A stretch of DNA of 64,000 nucleotides from assembly GCA_001566295.1 (NCBI GenBank), contig KQ964275.1:97399-161398 (forward strand), read 5' to 3'. The stretch comes from Microdochium bolleyi (taxonomy: Eukaryota; Ascomycota; Sordariomycetes; Xylariales; Microdochiaceae). This document shows positions 45,301 through 55,259 of the stretch, in pieces (within the stretch, counting starts at the first letter, position 1; each line of letters begins with the position of its first letter). Below the pieces are notes generated by a model. That model searched no databases and was not told where the DNA came from. It saw only the letters and a program-made list of their open reading frames with translations. The position numbers were made by a program, and so were the translations under genes.

Positions 45301-46111
45301 CGTATGTGAAGTAGAAGAATGCCACTCCCAGCCCAGGAGTAGGTGAGCAGTGGGCAATCGTGTGTTGGATGATAGTTGACGACAAGATCGACTTGCCACA
45401 GCCTGCGAAACCGTGAAGCCACAGCACCGTCCCCGGCTCAGCAAGCCATCGCCTGAACACCTCCCCGTCAATCAACCACGTACCGGTCCCAACGAGCCGC
45501 TTTTTGCAGGCGAGATTGTAGTTGACCGATGCGTCAGGAGCATTGAGCCACTTCCTGACCTTCTCTGAGACCTGGTCCGCCCTCATGACCTCGAGCAGCG
45601 CGTTCACGTTGGCCAGGCCGTCCTTGACCTCTCTTGTATCATTGTGTTGGAAGAGCTGTAGGATGAGCGAGAGGTCACTCATGGCGTAGTCGATCTCCTC
45701 CTCGAGTTTTCTCAGTGTGCTCTCTCGTAGGGGGTATGTAGCGCGGTAGGCAGCAGATCCCATGCTGGCCTTGAGACGCCCAAACTTTCTCAATTTGTCG
45801 TCCCGAGACTTTTCCCTATGAAGCTTGTCGACTTCCTCCTGGAGTTCTTCCAGTGGTATATTGCACGCCTCGACTGCGGCTGCAACACTGTCACGCAGAT
45901 CCTCTTCATCGAGGCGCTCGCCGCGGTCCTTGACACATTTGTCGATTGCTTGGAGGCAAGGAGAGAGGCTCTCAAGCTTGGAGAGCAGGCGCTTGACATT
46001 GTCGTTCTGGTGCTTATATGCCTCGTATGTGTCGGACAGCATCTTGCAGAGTTTCAGACCCGCGGTCGTAAGCCCGACCACAGAGCCTACGACTGATAGC
46101 GGATCCGACAT
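42384..46111 (-). CDS. NACHT-domain NLR-like protein, frame broken by a 26-bp duplication
   Basis: Start at 46111 (MSDPLSVVGSVVGL), the usual opening of fungal NLR-like proteins with a Helo-like/NACHT_N helical domain. Exon 1 is 46111-44808; exon 2 starts at 44744 after a 63-base intron. NACHT marks are Walker A GFAGCGKS (Lys240), Walker B YVVLDALDE near 335 and LPKTLDETYARIL after it, followed by an ankyrin-like helical region. The intact frame continues to 42384, but at 43182-43233 a 26-bp tandem duplication shifts it, and translation ends at 43106 after a short altered tail, giving about 980 residues and losing some 250. Such proteins act in non-self recognition and programmed cell death. 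A 26-base skip is far too short for an intron, so damage or a hypervariable allele is likely. Confidence 0.85.
43182..43233. repeat. 26-bp tandem duplication inside the NLR-like gene
   Basis: Units 43182-43207 and 43208-43233 agree at 25 of 26 bases (only the first base differs). The nine bases before the first unit (TTTCCGTGA, 43173-43181) equal the end of each unit. Removing one unit restores an open frame to 42384. Confidence 0.95.
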
Positions 46112-46492
46112 GGCGGGCTGGACGAGTTTGCTTTCTTTCCGATTGCCGCTACAATGGGAACGATGAATGAAGGACGATGGAGCAGAACGGCACTGCCAAC
46201 ACGGGACGACCAACAAGGTGCCACACCTTCCAGCTGCACAGCCCCCTCACCGGGTGCACAACCAACACATCCAAGGCAGGCACTGCAGGCAGCCTATCAT
46301 TGGAGACATTGTAGGGCGGAGTAAAGAGCAACTTGCCTGGCAACCTGCCTGGCAACCTGCATAAAGGCCCCTCTGCACGCAGATGACGTTCTGGGACCCT
46401 CCATTGGATGTTTATGGTCAGGCATCATTATTACCGCCCAAGTACAGCCTCCTCGCAGGAAGTGTACCATACTCTTTCTCTGATTCGCCGCT
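46112..46492. other. Intergenic, NLR promoter side
   Basis: About 380 bases without a gene, between the NLR-like start and the TatD gene 3' end. It holds two tandem copies of a 12-mer GCCTGGCAACCT near 46335-46358. Confidence 0.5.
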
Positions 46493-47577
46493 CTACCCAA
46501 ACATCGAGGTACTGTTCTCCCAAGCCTTCTCACAGATCTCTTCCACGGTCAGCCCCTTTATCCCCGCCACAACGTACGCCACGCGGTCGATACAGCAGCT
46601 CTCGTTCCGCTCCTTCACCATGGCCGCCCGGTCAAACTTGTCCCGCTTCTTGCTCGCCGGCAGCGGCGGCGCATTCACCAGGTACCGCCTCGCGACCTCG
46701 GATCCAGCAGGGATCAGCCCCCACGGCGCGTCCGTCTCGATCTGCAGATGCCCGAGCGGCACGTCGCGGACCATCTCGACGCTCCCGCGGTCCCGGAAGC
46801 TGAACCCGTTGACGCTGACGTCGAGCCCCAGCTCCGCCGTCAGGACGTGCATCTGCGCGGGCGTCCCGACGAACGAGTGCACCAGGCCCACGCGACGACC
46901 GCTGGGTTGCTGCCGGACAGCGGCGGGCAGGCGCGGGAGGAACTCGCGCATGACGGCCGCGAAGTCGTCAAATGCCGCGCGGCAGTGCAGGAACAGCGGC
47001 AGCGTGAACCCCCTCGCGACGTACAGGTCCAGCTGCGCGCGGAACGTCCGCAGCTGCACGTCCCGCGGGCACCGGTCGAGCCGGTCGTAGTCGAGCCCGA
47101 GCTCGCCGAACGCCGCGACGGGACACGCATCGCCCAGCTGCAGCGCCTGCGCGACGGCGTCGCCGAGCTCCTCGAGGTATGTACCCCCAGGATCCTCCTC
47201 CGGCTCCGCGGCGTGGTACGGGTGCACGCCGATCGTGTAGACGACGCTCCGCCCGGGCCGGGTGGCCGCGAGCTCCGCGTGCACGGCGGCGTCGCGGAGG
47301 GACATGCCCGTGAGCATGACCCGCCCGACGCCCGCGGCCGCCGCGCGGTCCAGGACGGCCTCGAAGTCGGGCTCGTGGTACTGCTTGTTGCGGTATATCC
47401 CGGCGAACTCGTTGGCCGTGGCCGTGACTGCTACCTAGGGGTTGGGTCGGGCGGTAAGTTTTAAATATTCTGCAGTGGGTGCATTCCACGGAGGCCGCTC
47501 ACATCGAAGAACTTCAAGACCGACTTTGGCCTCGCCGGTGCCGTCGTTGGCAGGCCCTCTAATAAATCCCCGCTCAT
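46493..47577 (-). CDS. TatD-family metal-dependent hydrolase / DNase
   Basis: Two exons (47577-47503, 47434-46493; intron 68 bases, phase 0) give 338 residues. The join gives FFDVAVTATANEF then GIYRNKQYHEPD, matching the TatD N-terminus. Further family marks are VYTIGVHPYHA, AFGELGLDYDR (the metal-binding Glu), LPLFLHCR (metal His), GLVHSFVGT and the late IETDAPWG (metal Asp). TatD proteins are Mg-dependent 3'-5' exonucleases of the amidohydrolase fold, linked to DNA repair and apoptosis-type DNA breakdown. The first-strand HxH/DxH metal pair seems altered (FFDVAV where many members have DAHxH or DIGAN); eukaryotic members often vary here. Confidence 0.88.
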
Positions 47578-48032
47578 GCTCGAAATGTGCAGTTGTGATG
47601 TTGATGGTTCACAAAAGACTGGCCTCAGACGCACGGGTATGCTTGTGAAGTGTAGAGTATGCCAAGTGGTGGGTCGGTGCCCAAGTGGCGATCGCCGATG
47701 CCGGCTTCTGGGCGAAGGGGGGAAGGTCCACAGGTATGGTGCAGCTATAGAGTTTGCATAGTCGCGTGCGGCCGCAAGGAACATGAAAGGGATGCTCGTG
47801 TGGGAAATCTTTTTTGACTATCCTGTAGTCTTTGTCTATTGCTCTATCATGATTGCCTAACGCGTGTTTGACTTTTCTAAACCAATCTAACACACCAGTT
47901 TTTCTATCATGTCTAGTCGTCTAGAGTATAGGTCTGATGCCTTTCCGAATCTATGGTGCACAGTTTTACCGTGCTCGTGTGGGCACGGCTTTGTCTCCAG
48001 CGAGGAGGAGAACGACATCCTCGTTCAAGACC
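47578..48032. other. Intergenic, no gene seen
   Basis: TatD promoter region and desaturase 3' flank. No supported frame. Confidence 0.4.
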
Positions 48033-49300
48033 TTACTGGGCCTTGCTGGGCTTGACCCAGCGCATGGCGCCAGGGTGCTCGGGGTCCTTCTCGACGAAGC
48101 GGCACGTGGTGAATGTCTGCCACAGCTGGCCCATGAACGAGCCGGGCTCGCGGTGGTAGTGGCTGCCGATGACGGGCTGGACAGCGGCAGTGGCCTCCTC
48201 GGCGTAGTAGAAGGGGATGCGGGCGAACATGTGGTGGATGACGTGGAAGCCGATGATGCCGTGGAAGAGGTGCTTATCGATCCAGCCGAAGTCACGGTCG
48301 ACGGTGGCGAGGGCGCCCTTGACGTAGGTCCAGCTGTCGGCCTCGTAGTGGTGGACGTCCGGGTGCGTGTGGTGCAGGTAGGTGATGGCGACGAGCCAGT
48401 GGTTCCACCACATGTACGGGACAAAGTAGAGGAAGAACATGGTAGGCCAGCCGACGATGGTGGCGCTGTAGTAGATGGCAGCGCAGGTCAGGGCGAGGCC
48501 GACGTCGGCAAGGAAGATGTAGAAGGCCTCGCTGGAGCGGAAGACAGCCGAGGTGGGCTCGAAGTGGGACACGCGCAGCCAGCCGCTCTCGTCGCGCTGC
48601 TTGCTGTCGGGGCCGGCCGAGACGTTGAAGAGCAGGTACATCTGCCAGCCAGCAAGCTGGTGGGCAATGAGCTGGATCAGGCTGACAATGGGGGCGTCCT
48701 CGAGGATCTCAGGGTCGAGGTAGAAGGAGGCGAGACGGCGCTTGGGAGGCTCGTCGGTCTTGACGGCGGGGACAAAGACCATGTCCTTCTCCATGTTGCC
48801 GGTGAAGCGGTGGTGGCGGTGGTGCGAGAACTTCCACGAGAAGTAGGGTACCATCAGGGACGAGTGCAGGGCCCAGCCGACAAAGTCGTTGAGGCGGGGG
48901 TGCTTGCTGAAGGCGCCGTGGCCGCACTCGTGGGCAAGAATCCACACTCCGGTGCAGACCATGCCCTGGACGAGGCCGTAGACCATCCACGCCGAGAAGC
49001 GCAGGACGGAGTCCTCGATCTGGGGGATGAAGGTGAGGGCGGCCCAGATGAGCGTCGAGGCCATGGCGAGATCGCGGGCAACGTAGCCGAGCGAGCGGGC
49101 CGTCGAGGGCTCGAAGCAGTGCTTGGGGATGGCATCGCGGATGGTCTGGATGTCGGGGAACTCCTGCACCGTGGACGAGCCTCTCATGCGGGTCTGCCAC
49201 AACAGAGTCAGCCGAAGTGTACATATCAGTGTGAGAAATCACAGTGGCTTACCGTCCCGCGCTCCGTCACGGTCGTCTTGGTCTGGGTGGTCGCAATCAT
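48033..49300 (-). CDS. Delta-12 fatty acid (oleate) desaturase
   Basis: Two exons (49300-49253, 49193-48033; intron 59 bases) give 402 residues, the normal size of fungal FAD2-type enzymes. The three histidine boxes of membrane desaturases are present: HECGH (104-108), HHRHH (140-144) and HVIHH near 330, spaced by hydrophobic membrane pairs. EFPDIQTIRDAIP in the N-terminus is characteristic of delta-12/omega-3 desaturases. The enzyme sits in the ER, takes electrons from cytochrome b5 and introduces the second double bond into oleate to make linoleate. An omega-3 desaturase cannot be excluded from motifs alone, but delta-12 is more likely. Confidence 0.93.
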
Positions 49301-51112
49301 CTTGACGAGATCAATCTGCCAAACACTGAATGGCAGGATGTAGCGAGTGCTTCCAAAAGCGAGAGGGGACCAGCAGAGGCGGAAGGAAGAGCGGACGGCC
49401 CCTAGATAAAGGACCAGGACCCAGGACCCGGACCGCCTCGAGAGCTGCCGCCACGGAAAGACCCCTTATCTGCTCCGCAGTCGCCCTTGGCCATCGGGAT
49501 CTCCCATTTTTTTCTGCCATGGTGGAGCCAGTCCCAACAAATTGAGGCCGGACCCTGGCCGCGCCGTGCAAGTGTGCGGGTGAAACCAGGCACGCTGGCG
49601 CGGCGGACCCTGAATCGCCAGGGTCCGTGGTCGTGTCGGGCGGTGTCCGCCCCTGGTGCGGTTGAGCCAGGGGTTCCAGAAAGAGCCGCGCCAGCCCGGC
49701 TCCTTGATTGGCGTCTCTCTTGGCCCGCGGGCGAGCGGCGCCAGCACGTGCAGCGAGCCGCCATGGAAAAGGCACATGGCGTGGCTGAGACACAAAATAA
49801 CCACCTCTGTGCTCGGTACTCCGTGTGACAAGGTTTGTGCAATGCTGTCTGTGTGTCCGCAATACCGGTGCCATCAAGACCGCCATCAAGACCGCCAGAG
49901 GCTGCCCCTCTTCCCAGTCTGAAGACCCTGGTCACAAAGGTCTGCCAGGATCGGATTGTTCTCCTTGGTCCAGCAAGAGGATTGAGAAGGGTCTGGAGCT
50001 GCTATCCACTATGGACGCCAGGGGCCCCTCTATGCTCCTCACCGCTTGCGGGCGCCCGCGAAATTCCCACGGGCGATCTGTCTCGACCCTCCTGGCTCGG
50101 ACCAGGGCCCGGCAGAACCCGCCGGGCCAATGGAGACCGCTGTTGATCAGTCGCCAGCGCGAACCGACGGTGCAGAGTCCCTGTCTCGAATAAGGATCTG
50201 CTGTCTGGCCAGGGCCGCAGACGACAGAGAAGAGGCAGCCCGCCAGGAGGCAGTAGGGCAACATAATAAGAGCCTGCCCATCTGCTATCCGAGACAAGCA
50301 TTGCAGTGCAGCGTGCTGGACCAGCCTGCGAACCCGAGCAGCTTGGGCAGGGACAGACAGGGAGCAGGGGCCTGGCTGAAGTGGCATTGCATGCATGTGG
50401 GCGTGCAGAACGTTGAGAGCGAACGGCACTAGAAGCACACGCGATGGCAGTGGCTTGCATCGAGCATCGCACGCAATCCGTGGCATGTGATTCCAAAGCT
50501 GGCTGCGTGCCGGGTACCAAGTACAGGCCACCGTGGCGAGCGGTCCCACGCTCGTATAGGAAGGACGTGTCTTCAGTACACAGAGCACGCTAGCCTGCCT
50601 CCTCATCGGCCAAGCCGCTCTAGGCTCGACTGCGTTGGCACGCAGACGCTGGCTGCAGCAAACATGAACAAGTGGCGAGTCGTGACGGAGCCAGCGGTCA
50701 TGGACTCGATGGAGAGTCGAGTCAGGGGCTGCACTCGCCGACGGCGACGGTTCTGCAGCCCAAGTCAGACAATCACGAGAACTAGGCCAGATGGCGTAGC
50801 AATCGTCGCTGCACGCCGCCCGGCCGGCACGTGATGCTGCAGGACTAGATCTCAGATGGGGGACGTTACGTCCCTTGCTGTAGCGCGAGGCAAAAGATCT
50901 TTTCGGAGCAATTCCCGCCACACGACACGTGCGAGTGGCTGGCTGTCCCATAGGACTGCTAAGCGCAGCCACACTCGGCCCATGCCATACAATCAAGCTT
51001 CTCGCACAAGCCCCCCTAAAAAGAAAAAAAAAGAATCACCTGCACAAGCCACAAGCCACCTCCGTCTCCCACCGATGCACAGGGACAAGCTTTCGTGCGA
51101 ATCAAAAAAAAG
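49301..51112. other. Intergenic, 1.8 kb, no convincing gene
   Basis: GC-rich promoter side of the desaturase. Long open frames exist on both strands (up to 354 codons on the minus strand) but have no domain, no biased composition of a protein and overlap each other, as expected of GC-rich noncoding DNA. Confidence 0.45.
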
Positions 51113-51256
51113 CATCCACGGTGGGGCTCGAACCCACAACCTTTGGATTGGCTCCTAACCGCTGCCGAATCTTCCCGAGTCATGGACTGACAACGAGCTT
51201 TTCCACGGCGCAGAATGGTTTAGAAGTCCAACGCGCTACCATTGCGCCACGCGGAC
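51113..51256 (-). tRNA. tRNA-Arg (TCT) with a 72-nt intron
   Basis: Minus strand: acceptor GTCCGCG pairs with CGTGGAT (two G-U), discriminator G at 51113. The D arm is GCGC/GCGC, the anticodon stem TTGGA/TCCAA with loop CTTCTAA (anticodon TCT), and the T arm TGTGGG...CCCACC region with TTCGAGC. The intron (51149-51220) begins one base after the anticodon. At 72 nt it is long for a fungal tRNA intron. Confidence 0.87.
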
Positions 51257-52197
51257 ATTGCTTATTGGAAGAATAGGAACTGGTTATCGATGTTTCTATC
51301 ATCGGGCAGTTGATGGCTCGCGTGCATGCCACAAAGCATGGCAGGTGTGTGTCCTGGCCGCCCACGGATGCCGGTGTGGACCGAAGTTCGCCGGGATATC
51401 TGTCTCCGGATGCTGTTCGGACACGAGCAGAATTGAGGACGGCGGTACTCCGTGACCTAGCCCGATGAAATCCATGGCGTCAAGGGACGTGGAAGGCAAT
51501 CTCCTACCCCGGCTTAAGCTCTTGCTTAGACATGATCGTTGTACCTGCTCCAGAACTCCTGTGCTGGTCTTGTTCGCCCGTCGATGTCATATACTGGTAG
51601 TATTGTGTGTCGAGAAGACAGGGTTTGCGATGGAGTATATCCTCCTCGACACGGGATGTCGGACGTCGTGTCTTCGTGTACGGCAGATGTCGGGAGGAAG
51701 AAAACCCACAAGCAGCTGAGGTTCCCTCCACCTCCGTGCTTTCTGAGGAAAATGGCCGAGGAGAGCGTGCGCCGTCGTGGTGTCTCCGACATATCGCTAA
51801 ACCATGGGGGACAGATTTACCCGGCGCTACAGTCGTTCATGGAGGCTTGTCTCTGCGCGGATCGCAGACCAGCACGCGGCTGGCACTCTGGGGCGTGGGC
51901 GCGATCTTACTCACGGCAAGTGCGTGTTTCGCACAGGCGGTGTTGGCAAACGGGTGGAAGGAAGCCTGCCACGAAATAGCTGGGATGGCATCCAAGGGCC
52001 CTGTACTGGGCTGTACTACCCCCGGTGTATACTGCGCGGTTGGTGGAAGCGAGGGATGCGGAACAAGCAGAACTTGACCTGTACCGACATCCCAGTAAGA
52101 TACAGGCATGATACCGAAGCCTGGGATGATGATAGACACTTGGTCAAGCCCCTGTATCCCATCTCCGACTCGTATGCAAACAGCGCCTGGTCAATCA

Positions 52198-52398
52198 TTA
52201 ACATAAACCCCGCGTTTGGCAACAGTTCCCGCAGCCTCTCCTCCTTGTTGTCCCGCACGGCGACGCTCTCGTGCAGAAGCAGTTGTCTTTTCCAGGAGAG
52301 CCAGACACGACGTCAGCGAGACTCAACAGCACGATGTAGCACGATAGGCCCAGTCTCAGGACAATAGATTCGTTTGCGCCGCGAGCCGACGAACCCAT
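52198..52398 (-). CDS. Possible small secreted Cys-rich peptide
   Basis: A 66-residue frame with a hydrophobic signal-like run (about residues 12-34) followed by a tail with seven cysteines (CFC, CGTT, CGNCC and a final C). This layout fits small secreted fungal proteins. Against it: no splice support, no relative recognised, and another frame across the same bases (minus strand, 52016-52258) is also open. Weak. Confidence 0.2.
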   Translation of the reverse strand: MGSSARGANESIVLRLGLSCYIVLLSLADVVSGSPGKDNCFCTRASPCGTTRRRGCGNCCQTRGLC

Positions 52399-53329
52399 CC
52401 GCAGATGTTGGAGCTGTGAGCATAGCATACAGGAGCCCAACATGCCGTTTTGGCGTGTTTGCTAACCAGGTCAATGCCGGCCCTGACCACGGGCCACCAA
52501 CGCATGATCGGAATGTCTTATGCTGACATGGTTGTGATCGAAAAAATGACCGAGGACGTGCATAAGAGCACAGCCAGGCGCCGTAGAGTCGACTAGATCG
52601 TGGACTCTCAGGTGTGGTCTATACCCGGCTGTCAGCGGCATGCAGGCATGAACTCTCGTCCTTGACAGACATGCCAGGTTGACCAATCGCATCGGGGGTT
52701 CATCGCGCCTCCACACCTCGGCAGCGCTGTGAGAGGCCACCGGCATACCCCAGAGCTGCATTATGAGTTGTTTGTTGGCTGCTGTCGTCGGGCAGTCCCA
52801 CAACGAATGGCACCACCACCGCGTGAGGGGGTTCATGGGTGGCGGGGGGGGGAGCGGAATTGTCAGCAGCCAGCACGGCAGTTTGTCTATCCTGTCAGAA
52901 GGGTGTAGGCCTGAGGCAAGGACGTTTACTGCTCTTATTCAATAATGCCTCCGTCTTGGCCAGCATCTGCCTCGGGAAGACTCCAGCTGCGACGGATGGA
53001 TATGCACTGCGGAGTGGCGGTGTGGGTGCCGCGGCAGCGATCCGGCAGTACTGTGGGATCCGGCATCCCAAAGCCACGCGGGATCCCGGGCTGGGCCGGG
53101 GAACAGACTGCTCCTGTGCCGCCAGGATGCAGCAAGACCTGCCGCCGACTATGCATTTGATGCAGCGCAACGCGGCTGCATCCACGTCCACGATGGCAAG
53201 ACAGCCATGGACCGGACCACAGCAGATCATGGCAAGAGCCATGCCGCGACTTGTCACTCGGGATACCAGTCGGGGCAGTTGCTGAACTGTAAAACATGCT
53301 TGTTGGAATTGCAGACAGCCTGCCTCTTT

Positions 53330-53379
53330 TGTTTTGTTGTTGCTGTTGTTGTTGTTGTTGTCATCATTATTGTTGTTGG
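53330..53379 (+). repeat. TTG-rich microsatellite
   Basis: Imperfect (TTG)n run broken by CTG, TCATCATTA and similar variants, in noncoding DNA. Confidence 0.8.
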
Positions 53380-53661
53380 TGCTGTGTCCTGCCTTGCTCA
53401 AGCAGATGCAGACCCATGCCGCTTGCTTGCGCTGCCCGCCGGCGTGCCAAGCAAACGACGACCCCCATGTCGACAACCACGGAAGGACCCCTCTGCAGAC
53501 CTGGCATGCAACGCCCTCCTGCACATCTCAACCCGTGCCTGCCACCAGCCCCTCACATGGCAGCTCATAGCTCGGCCACTCCGTCCTCTCTGCCCCTCTC
53601 CGTCTTCATCGCCACTCCCAGCTTCCGACCGCCGTCTCTCTGATCAATCACGACAACAGCC

Positions 53662-55259
53662 ATGGCGGACCAGCAGCAGCCCGCCGTCCCCGCCGCCGTC
53701 CAGCCCGATGCTCCATCCGGTGCGCACCCCGATGTGCCGCCCGCTGCGCAGCCCGAGACGCAGCCCGAGGCGCAGCCTGACGTGCAGGCCGCCGAGCCCA
53801 TCGCCGTGAACCCTGATGTGAGCAGCTAGCTCTTCCCCAAGCTCACCTGCCACGGCCCCCAGGAACTTGCAGCTGACAGCCCGCACAGGCACAAGCCCTC
53901 GAGGACGATGCCGACTCGACTCTTGGCACCGATGCGTAATGAAGGCCTCTCTCCGAGATCGCGCCATGATGGGACATCTATAGCTCACCCGTGACCGCAA
54001 ACAACAGTGCCAGCAGCACCGACTCGATCGCCTCGAGCATCCTCAAGTACCGCACCATCCAGGGCCGCACCTATCACAGCGAGCGCCAGACCACCGAGTA
54101 CTTCACGCCCAACGACGACCAGCAGCAGACCTCGGTCGACATCACGCACCACTACCTAAACATCATGCTCGATGGCAAGCTCTTTCTCGCGCCCGTCAAG
54201 GACCCCAAGGTGCGTCAATGCCTGGCGGCTGTACGTTGCACTGCTGACTGTCATTGCAGAAAGTCCTCGACCTCGGCACTGGAACAGGTGCGTCATGAAA
54301 TGTCTCTCCTCTTCAGGAAAAAGCAGCAGCTAACAGTTCCAATCTGCAGGAATTTGGGCAATGTAAGCTACACGCCACCACAACACAACAACGTCCCATC
54401 ATTTGCCTGTATGCTGTATGCAGCAATTAACATGAAGCAAAGCGACTTTGCGGATACGCACCCCGATGCCGACATCATAGGCACCGACCTCTCGCCCATC
54501 CAGCCGTCCTGGGTGCCGCCCAACATCCGCTTCGAGATCGACGACTTCCTCCAGCCCTGGACCTGGGAGCCTAACTCGTTCGACTTCATCCACATGCGCT
54601 ACCTCTTCGGCGCAGTGCGCGACTGGAACGAGCTTTTCAAGCAGGCGTACAACGCCTGCGCCCCAGGTGGCTACGTGCAAAGCTGCGAGTGCGACGTCGA
54701 GATCAATAGCGACGACGGCACCATCGCCAAGGACTCGGCCATGACCAAGTTCTGGAACCCAATGTACAAGAGCGCCCGCGAGAAAGGGTACAACTCGTTC
54801 TGCGTGCTCGAAGAGGGCCTGCAGCGCACGGGCATCGAGAAGGCGGGGTTCGAGGAGATCAAGGAGGTCAACTACAAGGTAGGAGAGAGAGACGGCCCTG
54901 TGTGAACGACTCTGCCAATGTACGGTAACCGCTGACTGGCCCCCCGCAGCTTCCGGTGGGTGGCTGGCCACAAGATCCACGCCTCGCCGAGGTCGGCAAG
55001 TTTGTCAAGCTCACCATGCTCAACGATCTCGAAGGTCAGCCTCACCCTCCATACCTCGATCATGTAGCGGCCATGAATGCTGACGTATTATGCGCATGCA
55101 GGCTACACACTGTTCATGTGGAAGAACGTGATGCAGCGCGACGACATGGAGGCGTACCAGGTGCAGCTGGCGCAGATGCGCAAGGAGCTCAAAACCCCGG
55201 GCATCCACGGGTACATGAAGGTTCGCTACATCTGGGGACGCAAGCCCGTGTCCGCATAA
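53662..55259 (+). CDS. LaeA-like SAM-dependent methyltransferase
   Basis: Eight exons (53662-53817, 53889-53935, 54008-54209, 54260-54287, 54350-54362, 54443-54878, 54950-55034, 55102-55259) give 374 residues; all joins keep phase. The Pro/Ala/Gln-rich N-terminus (about 1-65) is disordered. YRTIQGRTYHSE opens the conserved domain. SAM motif I (VLDLGTGTGIWA) is split over three exons, one of only 13 bases. Then GTDLSPIQPSWVPPN (motif II) and FDFIHMRYLFGAVRDW (motif III region). This is the LaeA/UMTA-like group of fungal methyltransferases, some of which regulate secondary metabolism through chromatin while many are small-molecule or unknown methyltransferases. It is unlikely to be LaeA itself: clusters of paralogues are common. 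Confidence 0.9.

Larger units (their letters stand above)
51257..53661. other. Intergenic, 2.4 kb, one weak small-ORF candidate
   Basis: No supported large gene. It contains the Cys-rich ORF listed at 52198-52398, a G-rich run near 52841-52852 and a TTG microsatellite near 53330-53379, then the leader of the methyltransferase gene. Confidence 0.4.

Noticed and set aside
49932..50996. 354-codon open frame on the minus strand
   Set aside because: No domain, no start context, unusual Cys/Arg/Pro/Ser composition, and overlapping long frames on the other strand; typical of GC-rich noncoding DNA.
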